DNA of 64,000 nt, from the NCBI GenBank assembly GCA_935421135.1, contig OW285196.1:1054001-1118000 (forward strand), in the 5' to 3' direction. The stretch comes from Bugulina stolonifera. Its lineage: Eukaryota; Bryozoa; Gymnolaemata; Cheilostomatida; Bugulidae. Each line of letters starts with the position of its first letter. The stretch's first letter is position 1. Shown piece after piece: positions 1 through 13,300 of this stretch. A program made the translations under genes and the position numbers. The notes below the pieces were generated by a model, which saw only the letters and a program-made list of their open reading frames with translations, was not told the origin of the DNA and did not search any database.

Positions 1-3000
1 ATAATGGTGACTACTGTATTGTGTAGTAGTATAATGGTGACTCTACTGCATTGTGTAGTAGTATAATGGTAACTCTACTGTATTGTATAGTAGTATAATG
101 GTGACTCTACTGCATTGTGTAGTAGTATAATGGTGACTCTACTGCATTGTGTAGTAGTATAATGGTGACTACTGTATTGTGTAGTAGTATAATGGTGACT
201 CTACTGCATTGTGTAGTAGTATAATGGTAACTCTACTGTATTGTATAGTAGTATAATGATGACTCTACTGTATTGTGTAGTAGTATAATGGTGACTACTG
301 TAATGTATAGTAGTATAATGGTGACTCTACTGCATTGTGTAGTAGTATAATGGTAACTCTACTGTATTGTGTAGTAGTATATTGGTGACTCTACTGTATT
401 GTGTAGTAGTATAATGGTGACTCTACTGCATTGTGTAGTAGTATAATGGTGACTCTACTGTATTGTGTAGTAGTGTATTGGTGACTCTACTGTATTGTAT
501 AGTAGTATAATGGTGACTCTACTGCATTGTGTAGTAGTATAATGGTGACTCTACTGCATTGTGTAGTAGTATAATGGTGACTACTGTATTGTGTAGTAGT
601 ATATTGGTGACTCTACTGTATTGTGTAGTAGTATAATGGTGACTCTACTGCATTGTGTAGTAGTATAATGGTGACTCTACTGCATTGTGTAGTAGTATAA
701 TGGTGACTCTACTGTATTGTATAGTAGTATAATGGTGACTCTACTGTATTGTGTAGTAGTATAATGGTGACTCTACTGTATTGTGTAGTAGTATAATGGT
801 GACTACTGTATTGTATAGTAGTATAATGGTGACTCTACTGCATTGTGTAGTAGTATAATGGTGACTCTACTGTATTGTGTAGTAGTATAATGGTGACTCT
901 ACTGTATTGTATAGTAGTATAATGATGACTCTACTGCATTGTGTAGTAGTATAATGGTGACTCTACTGTATTGTATAGTAGTATAATGGTGACTCTACTG
1001 TATTGTGTAGTAGTATAATGGTGACTACTGTATTGTATAGTAGTATAATGGTGACTCTACTGCATTGTGTAGTAGTATAATGGTAACTCTACTGTATTGT
1101 GTAGTAGTATAATGGTGACTACTGTATTGTGTAGTAGTATATTGGTGACTCTACTGTATTGTGTAGTAGTATAATGGTGACTCTACTGTATTGTGTAGTA
1201 GTATAATGGTGACTCTACTGTATTGTGTAGTAGTATAATGGTGACTCTACTGTATTGTATAGTAGTATATTGGTGACTCTACTGTATTGTATAGTAGTAT
1301 AATGGTGACTCTACTGTATTGTGTAGTAGTATAATGGTGACTCTACTGCATTGTGTAGTAGTATAATGGTGACTGTACTGCATTGTATAGTAGTATAATG
1401 GTGACTCTACTGTATTGTATAGTAGTATAATGGTGACTCTACTGTATTGTGTAGTAGTATAATGGTGACTCTACTGCATTGTGTAGTAGTATAATGGTGA
1501 CTCTACTGCATTGTGTAGTAGTATAATGGTGACTACTGTATTGTGTAGTAGTATATTGGTGACTCTACTGTATTGTGTAGTAGTATAATGGTGACTCTAC
1601 TGCATTGTGTAGTAGTATAATGGTGACTCTACTGTATTGTGTAGTAGTATAATGGTGACTCTACTGTATTGTATAGTAGTATAATGGTGACTCTACTGTA
1701 TTGTGTAGTAGTATAATGGTGACTCTACTGTATTGTGTAGTAGTATAATGGTGACTCTACTGCATTGTGTAATAGTATAATGGTGACTCTACTGCATTGT
1801 GTAGTAGTATAATGGTGACTACTGTATTGTGTAGTAGTATAATGGTGACTCTACTGTATTGTATAGTAGTATAATGATGACTCTACTGTATTGTGTAGTA
1901 GTATAATGGTGACTCTACTGTATTGTGTAGTAGTATAATGGTGACTACTGTATTGTGTAGTAGTATAATGATGACTCTACTGTATTGTGTAGTAGTATAA
2001 TGGTGACTCTACTGCATTGTGTAGTAGTATAATGATGACTCTACTGTATTGTGTAGTAGTATAATGATGACTCTACTGTATTGTGTAGTAGTATAATGGT
2101 GACTCTACTGTATTGTATAGTAGTATAATGGTGACTCTACTGTATTGTGTAGTAGTATAATGGTGACTCTACTGTATTGTATAGTAGTATAATGGTGACT
2201 CTACTGCATTGTGTAGTAGTATAATGGTGACTCTACTGTATTGTGTAGTAGTATAATGGTGACTCTACTGTATTGTGTAGTAGTATAATGGTGACTCTAC
2301 TGTATTGTATAGTATTATAATGGTGACTACTGTATTGTATAGTAGTATAATGGTGACTACTGTATTGTGTAGTAGTATAATGGTGACTCTACTGTATTGT
2401 ATAGTAGTATAATGGTGACTCTACTGTATTGTGTAGTAGTATAATGGTGACTCTACTGTATTGTATAGTAGTATAATGGTGACTACTGTATTGTGTAGTA
2501 GTATAATGGTGACTCTACTGTATTGTGTAGTAGTATAATGGTGACTACTGTATTGTGTAGTCGTATAATGGTGACTCTACTGTATTGTATAGTAGTATAA
2601 TGATGGCTCTACTGTATTGTGTAGTAGTATAATGGTGACTCTACTGTATTGTGTAGTAGTATAATGGTGACTCTACTGCATTGTGTAGTAGTATAATGGT
2701 GACTACTGTATTGTGTAGTAGTATATTGGTGACTCTACTGTATTGTATAGTAGTATAATGATGACTCTACTGTATTGTGTAGTAGTATAATGGTGACTCT
2801 ACTGTATTGTATAGTAGTATAATGGTTACTCTACTGCATTGTGTAGTAGTATAATGGTGACTACTGTATTGTGTAGTAGTATAATGGTGGCTCTACTGTA
2901 TTGTATAGTAGTATAATGGTGACTACTGTATTGTGTAGTAGTATAATGGTGACTACTGTATTGTGTAGTAGTATAATGATGACTACTGTATTGTGTAGTA

Positions 3001-4175
3001 GTATAATGGTGACTACTGTATTGTGTAGTAGTATAATGGTGACTCTACTGCATTGTGTAGTAGTATAATGGTGACTACTGTATTGTGTAGTAGTATAATG
3101 GTGACTCTACTGTATTGTATAGTAGTATAATGATGACTCTACTGTATTGTGTAGTAGTATAATGGTGACTCTACTGTATTGTGTAGTAGTATAATGGTGA
3201 CTCTACTGCATTGTGTAGTAGTATAATGGTGACTCTACTGTATTGTGTAGTAGTATAATGGTGACTACTGTATTGTGTAGTAGTATATTGGTGACTCTAC
3301 TGTATTGTATAGTAGTATAATGATGACTCTACTGTATTGTGTAGTAGTATAATGGTGACTCTACTGTATTGTATAGTAGTATAATGATGACTCTACTGTA
3401 TTGTGTAGTAGTATAATGGTGACTACTGTATTGTGTAGTAGTATAATGGTGACTCTACTGCATTGTGTAGTAGTATAATGGTGACTACTGTATTGTGTAG
3501 TAGTATAATGGTGACTCTACTGCATTGTGTAGTAGTATAATGGTGACTACTGTATTGTGTAGTAGTATAATGGTGACTCTACTGTATTGTATAGTAGTAT
3601 AATGATGACTCTACTGTATTGTGTAGTAGTATAATGGTGACTCTACTGTATTGTGTAGTAGTATAATGGTGACTACTGTATTGTGTAGTAGTATAATGGT
3701 GACTCTTCTGTATTGTATAGTAGTATAATGGTGACTCTACTGTACTGTGTAGTAGTATAATGATGACTCTACTGAATTGTGTAGTAGTATAATGGTGACT
3801 CTACTGTATTGTATAGTAGTATAATGGTGACTACTGTATTGTGTAGTAGTATAATGGTGACTCTACTGTATTGTATAGTAGTATAATGATGACTACTGTA
3901 TTGTGTAGTAGTATAATGGTGACTCTACTGTATTGTATAGTAGTATAATGATGACTCTACTGTATTGTGTAGTAGTATAATGGTGACTCTTCTGTATTGT
4001 ATAGTAGTATAATGGTGACTCTACTGTATTGTGTAGTAGTATAATGGTGACTACTGTATTGTGTAGTAGTATAATGGTGACTACTGTATTGTGTAGTAGT
4101 ATAATGGTGACTCTACTGTATTGTGTAGTAGTATAATGGTGACTCTACTGTATTGTGTAGTAGTATATTGGTGCA
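1..4175. repeat. 30/32-bp minisatellite, about 130 copies
   Basis: A continuous array of a unit reading ataatggtgactctactg followed by tattgtgtagtagt. Full units are 32 bp; a common variant lacks the CT after GA and is 30 bp. Frequent variants are T/C in the middle (tattg or cattg), G/A in tgtgt or tgtat, and aatgg or aatga. It fills the visible part of the intron upstream of the first TDRD3 exon and stops about 25 bp before that exon's acceptor, leaving room only for a short pyrimidine tract. No coding potential is seen. Confidence 0.97.
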
Positions 4176-4197
4176 CACTTCCCTGTCTATATTACAG

Positions 4198-4358
4198 ATC
4201 AGTGGTCCGCTGGTCCTACAAGTGCAAAAGCTACGTAACATATCGGCCCCAACAGCTAGACCAGAGTCTAATGCAGCACCTCGTATGTTCAGGTTCTCCC
4301 TCACTGACGGAATACAGACGGTGACGGCCATTGAAATGGAGTCGCTACACAACGTCGG
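4198..4358 (+). CDS. TDRD3: TDRD3 exon: first half of OB-fold
   Basis: Translates to ISGPLVLQVQKLRNIS... and ...APRMFRFSLTDGIQT, the start of the TDRD3/RMI1-like OB-fold. The acceptor is attacag at 4191-4197 and the donor is GTGAGT at 4359; it ends in phase 2. Earlier exons lie beyond the left edge. Confidence 0.92.
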
Positions 4359-7300
4359 GTGAGTCAATACGCTAGTCACTCTACTTAGTATGTCACAGTC
4401 CAACAGTTGGTCAGCAACCAGTAGTCAAACAAGGAGTCAACAATACAGTAAATGTGTGTCTCTACATGAGTGCAGTGTCACAGTGTATTACAGTGTATCA
4501 CAGTGTGTATATATTATACATGTAAGCTACATGTATATAGGTTTATACTTATTGTCACTATTTTACTTATAGACTATATAATATACAGGTTTGAGACAGC
4601 CCCTGGGAGTAAACTCTTACTGAAAGGTACAGTTCCAGTAAACATGGGTATACTACAGCTAACTAATACTAACTCAAGTATGCTGGGAGGTAAAGTCACT
4701 CATATGCTAGAGAAATGGCAGCTCAACAAGGTAGGTGTGTCTTTGCAGGTAGTTGTAAGTTCGGTTTACTTTACTCTATACGTTGTTGTTTACAATGAGA
4801 GTAGTAGAGCATTCTGGGAGTAGTAGAGCATTCTGGGAGCAGAAGAGCATCATGGGAGTGGGAGAGCATTCTGGGAGTAGTAGAGCATCATGGGGGTAGT
4901 AGAACATCATGAGAGTAGTAGAGCATTATGAAATTAGTAGAGCATTCTGGGAGTAGTAGAGCATCATGGGAGTAGTAGAGCTTCATGGGAGTAGTAGAGC
5001 ATTATGAAATTAGTAGAGCATTCTGGGAGTAGTAGAGCATCATGGGAGTAGTAGAGCTTCATGGGAGTAGTAGAGCATCATGGGAGTAGTAGAGCATCAT
5101 GGGAGTAGTAGAGCTTCATGGGAATAGATCTATACATAATAAATTATTGCACTGTTACCTCTGTTCCCTCTCTTACAATACAATTATTACTAATCTTGTT
5201 TTATTCGTAGCTTTTAATGTAGATTTCCCTGACAAGTATAGCTGTACCTTCTATACTGAAAAGTATAACTGTACCTACTATACTGACAAGTATAGCTGTA
5301 CCTACTATACTGAAAAGTATAACTGTACCTACTATACTGACAAGTATAACTGTACCTACTATACTGACAAGTATAGCTGTACCTACTATACTGACAAGTA
5401 TAGCTGTACCTACTATACTGACAAGTATAGCTGTACCTACTATACTGACAAGTATAACTGTACCTACTATACTGACAAGTATAGCTGTACCTACTATACT
5501 GACAAGTATAGCTGTACCTACTATACCGACAAGTATAACTGTACCTACTATACTGACAAGTATAACTGTACCTACTATACTGACAAGTATAGCTGTACCT
5601 ACTATACTGAAAAGTATAACTGTACCTACTATACTGACAAGTATAACTGTACCTACTATTCTGACAAGTATAGCTGTACCTACTATACTGACAAGTATAG
5701 CTGTACCTACTATACTGACAAGTATAGCTGTACCTACTATACTGACAAGTATAGCTGTACCTACTATACTGACAAGTATAACTGTACCTACTATACTGAC
5801 AAGTATAGCTGTACCTACTATACTGACAAGTATAGCTGTACCTAGTATACTGACAAGTATAGCTGTACCTACTATACTGAAAAGTATAGCTGTACCTACT
5901 ATACTGACAAGTATAGCTGTACCTACTATACTGACAAGTATAGCTGTACCTACTATACTGAAAAGTATAACTGTACCTACTATACTGACAAGTATAACTG
6001 TACCTACTATACTGACAAGTATAGCTGTACCTACTATACCGACAAGTATAGCTGTACCTACTATACCGACAAGTATAACTGTACCTACTATACCGACAAG
6101 TATAACTGTACCTACTATACCGACAAGTATAACTGTACCTACTATACTGACAAGTATAACTGTACCTACTATACTGAAAAGTATAACTGTACCTACTATA
6201 CTGACAAGTATAGCTGTACCTACTATACTGACAAGTATAGCTGTACCTACTATACTGACAAGTATAGCTGTACCTACTATACTGACAAGTATAGCTGTAC
6301 CTACTATACTGACAAGCATGGCTGTACCTACTATACTGAGAGTTGGCCACACTATGGGTTAGTTTGTGTTTGATTCTAGTCTTTGCTGACTAACAAATTC
6401 ATTGTACAGGGTACAGAGTAGTAATAGCCAACAGTCTACAGTTTAGTGTTGTATGCAGGACCTTAGTCTACAGTTAAATATTTATGCAGGACCTTATGAA
6501 AATATCCAGAACTAGTAATAGAGCAGACGGTCCTCCACCCTTCATACCCTTTGGGCAGAGAATGAAGAAAGAACAGGTGCAGCAGTTGAGCGGTGAGTGC
6601 AGTTATGATCCATGAGTATGTAGTATATACATGTACATGTGTAATACTATACATTGTATACTGGGTATGTACGGATATCACTGTATATACTGTTATACCA
6701 GGTACGGATATCACTGTATATACTGTTATACCAGGTACTGATATCACTGTATATACTGTTATACCAGGTACTGATATCACTGTATATATTGTCATACCAG
6801 GTACTGATATCACTGTATATACTGTTATACCAGGTACTGATATCACTGTATATATTGTCATACCAGGTACTGATATCACTGTATATACTGTTATACCAGG
6901 TACTGATATCACTGTATATACTGTTATACCAGGTACTGATATCACTGTATATACTGTTATACCAGGTACTGATATCACTGTATATACTGTTATACCAGGT
7001 ACTGATGTCACTGTATATATTGTTATACCAGGTACTGATATCACTGTATATACTGGTATACCAGGTACTGATATCACTGTATATACTGTTATACCAGGTA
7101 CTGATATCACTGTATATACTGTTATACCAGGTACTGATATCACTGTATATATTGTCATACCAGGTACTGATATCACTGTATATACTGTTATACCAGGTAC
7201 TGATATCACTGTATATACTGTTATACCAGGTACTGATATCACTGTATATACTGTTATACCAGGTACTGATATCACTGTATATACTGTTATACCAGGTACT

Positions 7301-10300
7301 GATATCACTGTATATACTGTTATACCAGGTACTGATGTCACTGTATATATTGTTATACCAGGTACTGATATCACTGTATATACTGTTATACCAGGTACTG
7401 ATATCACTGTATATACTGTTATACCAGGTACTGATATCACTGTATATACTGTTATACCAGGTAAATTCAAGTCACTGGAGGTGGCCAACGCTCAGCACGC
7501 TGATGGAGCGGAGGAGAGGGACGATGCTGAGTTCAGAGCTCAGAGGAAGGCTGTGATCAGCGAGGCTCTGCAGCAGACTACCGGCTCTAAGAAAACGTAC
7601 GGCGGTATCAAGCAGGTAGATCAACATACAATGTGTGTGTGTAACACCATACAATGTGTACGTGTAACACCATACAATGTGTACGTGTAACACCATACAA
7701 TGTGTAAGTGTAACACCATACAATGTGTGCGTGTAACACCATACAATGTGTAAGTGTAACACCATACAATGTGTAAGTGTAACACCATACAATGTGTACG
7801 TGTAACACCATACAATGTGTACGTGTAACACCATACAATGTGTAAGTGTAACACCATACAATGTGTGCGTGTAACACCATACAATGTGTAAGTGTAACAC
7901 CATACAATGTGTAAGTGTAACACCATACAATGTGTACGTGTAACACCATACAATGTGTACGTGTAACACCATACAATGTGTACATGTAACACCATACAAT
8001 GTGTACGTGTAACACATGAGTCTTTGGTTACTTTAGTCTCAGCTACTTAGACCCGCTGCATAATACTACGAATGCTGTCATTAATCACTGCTTGCAACCG
8101 GCCAATTGAAGAGCTGCTAGCACTCGCTCTCTAACACCAGCCCATTGGAGAGCTGCTAGCATGTTACTTAGTTATTATCTCTTGCAGACAACAGCTGACG
8201 AACCTTTACAGAAAGCAGAGTTTAAGAAGCCGGAAAGAAAGGTGAGGAAAGGCACTGTAGAGGACAAGGATCCGAATGTTAGTGATGATGAAGATGGAGG
8301 TGGGAGACACCGGAGAGGTGGAAGGTATGAGCTTATGTGTGTTCATCAGTGTCTGTGCTATTGTTATGTATCACTCCATTCTATTGGTTCACATGACTCA
8401 TTTGATCACATCTAAGCCAATCAAACAAAGCCAATCAGTTGCTCAGGTTCAGCTGATCAATTCAATGGACAACTCTGCTTTATATGTAACTATACCTAGT
8501 GTGACTGGTGCTTGTTTATACATAGCTGTACCTTATACATAACAGTACCTTATACATAGCTGTACCTCATACATAGCTGTACCTTATACATAACTGTACC
8601 TTATACATAGCTGTATCTTTTACATTACTGTACCTTATACATAGCTGTACCTTATACATAACTGTACCTTATACATAGCTGTATCTTTTACATTACTGTA
8701 CCTTATACATAGCTGTACCTTATACATAACTGTACCTTATACATAACTGTACCTTATACATAGCTGTATCTTTTACATTGCTGTACCTTATACATAGCTG
8801 TACCTTATACATAACTGTACCTTATACATGACTGTACCTTATACTGTACATAGCTGTATCTTTTACATTGCTGTACCTTATACATAGCTGTACCTTATAC
8901 ACAGGGTTGGGAATCGCCAATAGCATTCGATATTCGATGGCGATTTTTGTTGGTCTATTCACCATCGATTCCACCTAATCGTTGGTTTCCAACAAAGCCA
9001 TGAAATGCATGTATTTGTTGGTTTTATAGGGTTACAGCTGCATTCGATGGTCACTAAACTGCTAATTGATCTGCTAGTAAAGTTTAGTACAGGAAATAAA
9101 TAAAAAGCCTCGTAGCTTAGTTCTTATCTTTTTAACAAAAAAAAATGATGATGAGCTGTTTTATTTAATAATAAAATAATAGCCTTTATTTGCAAGGTAG
9201 GATGAAATGTGAGTGGCTAGCAATAAATAAGAAATAATAGCCTGGAATTTCTGGCTATGATTTACTGTACATATAAATATTTGGAGGCTAAAAAGAAACA
9301 TAAAGGTAAAGGAGATAACTCTAAACTATGAGAAAATGCAAATAAAACTGGTAATATTAGGCACAGTTGTTACAACATTTTAAAGTAATAGACAAAATTA
9401 GCAAAGACAATAAATCTCTCCATTTTTACAAAAATTATACCCATATACATGTGCATTTTCTAAAATCGTCATCGATTGTAAAATCGATTGAAGTACAATC
9501 ATTGATTTGGTCAAGTAACAATCTAAGGCTTGGATTCTTTGGTTTAATCAGCATAATCGGAAATCGAATGCAAAAGTAGATCAAAGTTCCCAACCCTGCT
9601 TATACATAACTGTACCTTATACATAACTGTACCTTATACATACCTGTACCTTATACATGTCTGTACCTTATACATACCTGTACCTTATACATGACTGTAC
9701 CTTATACATAGCTGTACCTTATACATAACTGTACCTTATACATAACTGTACCTTATACATACCTGTACCTTATACATAACTGTACCTTATACATACCTGT
9801 ACCTTATACATAACTGTACCTTATACATAACTGTACCTTATACATACCTGTACCTTATACATGTCTGTACCTTATACATACCTGTGCCTTATACATAACT
9901 GTACCTTATACATAGCTGTACCTTTTACATTACTGTACCTTATACATGTCTGTACCTTATACATAACTGTACAGCTATAATATGTACTCTAACTGTACTG
10001 TGTATTGTTTCACACTGGCTACAGTCCTATTACCTATTACTTTTGTATCAATCTAATTACATATTATACACCTTCAAGAGGCGCCTAAATAACCACAAAT
10101 CCTCATTTAATAATGAAAGCAAGAGGGCTAACATGGAACTCAGTAAATATATCTCGGAACTAACAGAACAGCTAAACTTTAACATCAAGTGGAAAGTACT
10201 AACACATGCTCAGGCCTACAACAACTCCTCTAAAAATTGTCATCTACATGTATGTGTGGCTGAGAAATATTTCATGTTACGCAAACCACACACGGCCACA

Positions 10301-13300
10301 TTAAGCACACGAAACGAACTTATACCCACAAGTAGACATTCTAGAAAACACATGCTAAACTATAGAATTACTGAATTACCCCAAGATTAGTCTTAATCTA
10401 TATAGCATTCAGCCTAACAATCGCTGTGTATAAAACACCCTTAACCATACCCTTTGCCCGTTGGTAGTATGTATTTTATCTGATAAATGTTATATTTTAT
10501 ATTCCAGTAATTTTAACTGAAACATTTTGTAGCGTGAAACTAATAGTAATAAAAGACATAACATACTGAGATGCTATCAAACATTAATCACATATACATA
10601 TACTTACATGTACATATACTTACATACTCTACATGTACATACTCCACTGTGTACATCTACTCTACAGAAAAGGTAGGAAAGGAAGGCATGGAGAGGAGGA
10701 AGAGGAGTCTTTGGCACCGAGTAGACCATCTACTGCCAACACTCTATTTGACTTCTTAGGAGACAGACTCGGTGGAAAGGATAAACAAGGTGAGCTGATG
10801 ATATACATGATATACATGATATACATGATATACATGATACACATGATACACATGATACACATGATATACATGATATACATGATATACATGATATACATGA
10901 TATACATGATATACATGATATACATGATATACATGATATACTTGATATACATGATATACTTGATACACATGATACACATGATACACATGATACACATGAT
11001 ACACATGATACACATGATACACATGATACACATGATACACATGATACACATGATGTACATGATGTACATGATGTACATGATGTACATGATGTACATGATG
11101 TACATGATGTACATGATGTACATGATATACATGATATACATGATATACATGATATACATGATGTACATGATGTACATGATGTACATGATGTACATGATAT
11201 ACATGATATACATGATATACATGGTATACTTGATATACTTGATATACATGATATACTTGATATACATGATACACATGATACACATGATACACATGATACA
11301 CATGATATACATGATATACATGATATACATGATATACATGATATACTTACTACCTTGTATTAACTACAGCGTATACAATGCATTAGTGTGGGCCTTTTCA
11401 CTCAATGTGTACAACATACTACCGGCCTTAGCTGCCGGCCATAGCTGGTGCTACTGACACTCACAGCACGTGTAGATTAGTAGCTCTATTATAAGACATG
11501 CATGAGTCATCTTGGTGTTGGCACCAGGCAAGTAAATCTACTTGGCTTAATACCAGTATGAGTGCACAATACACATTACCTGCGGATGTTTCCTTAGACT
11601 GTGGTTATAGCAGGTTACTATGCTAATTATCTGCCCCACTTCTCACCTGTATGTTTGTCTTGTTTTGTTTAGCTGCCCAGTTTGACAGCAGTAGCCATGG
11701 ATATAATGGGGGTTATGACGGAAGGCCCCATACTGCATCACACAATAGACATGGGGACCACAGGCACCAGTCTAACAGTAGCTATGACAATGCTGGACTC
11801 AACGTTGAAATCGGTCACAGTCACAGGGACTCCAGATATAATAACAATAATACAGGAAGTAGAACTGGTAACACGCCGGTTGGCTACAACCAATCAGCCC
11901 ACTCCAATAGGTACAGCGCGTCTGGTACACAGGACAGACAGCAGCGTGCTAACGCTAGTCAATTAGACTCCCATGGTGGAAGAAAACATAACACCAAACC
12001 CCGCTCTAACAGCTCTGTGGGCTACAGTCACAGGGGACCAAATGATAGACCAAAGTCTGCTAGTATAAACCAAGGGCCTACGCTAAGAGACGGTGCCAAC
12101 TCTACTTCTGCTAGCCAAGTGACAAGAGCTGCAGGTAGAGCTCAGTCTGTTACACCAGGTAAAGTAGCAGGGTCTAGGGACAAACCACTATCCGCTGCAA
12201 CTAGTCAAAATGCGGTGTCTGATGGAAGATCCAAAGGTTCTACAATAAGTCAGAAGGCGGGTACTAATGATAGACCTAAATCTGCAAGTACAAATCGAGG
12301 GGCAGCATCTCAAGATAGTCAAAAACCTACAGCAGGACAAGGGATGAAGCCTAATGATAGATCAAAGGCTCCTATAACTGACCAAGATAAACGGTACTCT
12401 GGGAAGATGTATTCTGATGATATGAGACTAACTGGAGAGAAAACCAACAGAGGTAAGTATATAACTCTGTATCATGTAATACACTCACTACCATAGTAAC
12501 TGAATACAGAGGTAAGTATATAACTCTGTATCATGTAATACACTCACTACCATAGTAACTGAATACAGAGGTAAGTATATAACTCTGTATCATGTAATAC
12601 ACCCACTACCATAGTAACTGAATACAGAGGTAACATGTGCTAGCAGGTGGTGCTCATAGAAAAGAGGGAGTAGTGCAGGAGTCAACAGGTCACAGTACCC
12701 AGAAGTCTGGTCCTGTCCACCAGCCAGGAGACGTGATACTAGCCAAGTACTGGGAGGATGGTCAGGTAATAATACAGTGTGTACGGTATAAATACACTAT
12801 GTATAGTATAAATACACTATGTGCAGTATAAACGGTATGTATGCATCTATTCGCTGTCCCCTGAGATCATTAGAAAAGCTCGTGTGTTTGTAGTTCTACA
12901 GGTTCAAGGTACTTCACTACCGATCTCCTGCCGTACTCACTGGAGTGTTTGTAGACTATGGGAACTCTGAAGAGGTGAAGGTCACCGACACCAAACTGAT
13001 CTCTAAGCGATCAAACAACCGTCCTCCACAGTATTCCGTAAGTGTTGTAGTGAGACCTCAATGGGTATATGTGTATCCTTGTAATACTGGGTATATGTGT
13101 ACCCTTGTAATACTGGGTATATGTGTATCCTTGTAATACTGGGTATATGTGTACCCTTGTAATACTGGGTATATGTGTACCCTTGTAATACTGGGTATAT
13201 GTGTACCCTTGTAATACTGGGTATATGTGTACCCTTGTAATACTGGGTATATGTGTACCCTTGTAATACTGGGTATATGTGTACCCTTGTAATACTGGGT

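Noticed and set aside
1..4175. CRISPR-like array
   Set aside because: Units are contiguous with no unique spacers, and the genome is eukaryotic.
5099..6352. Long frames DKYSCTYYT, GTAILVSIV and QYSRYSYTC repeats
   Set aside because: Open on both strands only because the unit is 27 bp; located within a TDRD3 intron and not matching any part of the protein.
7472..8017. Cys/Tyr/His-rich - strand frames
   Set aside because: Arise from the 23-bp array (three units = 69 nt); antisense to a TDRD3 exon.
10633..11457. MIY/MIH-rich 274-codon frame as an independent gene
   Set aside because: It is the TDRD3 exon plus retained intron array; kept only as a finding about intron retention.
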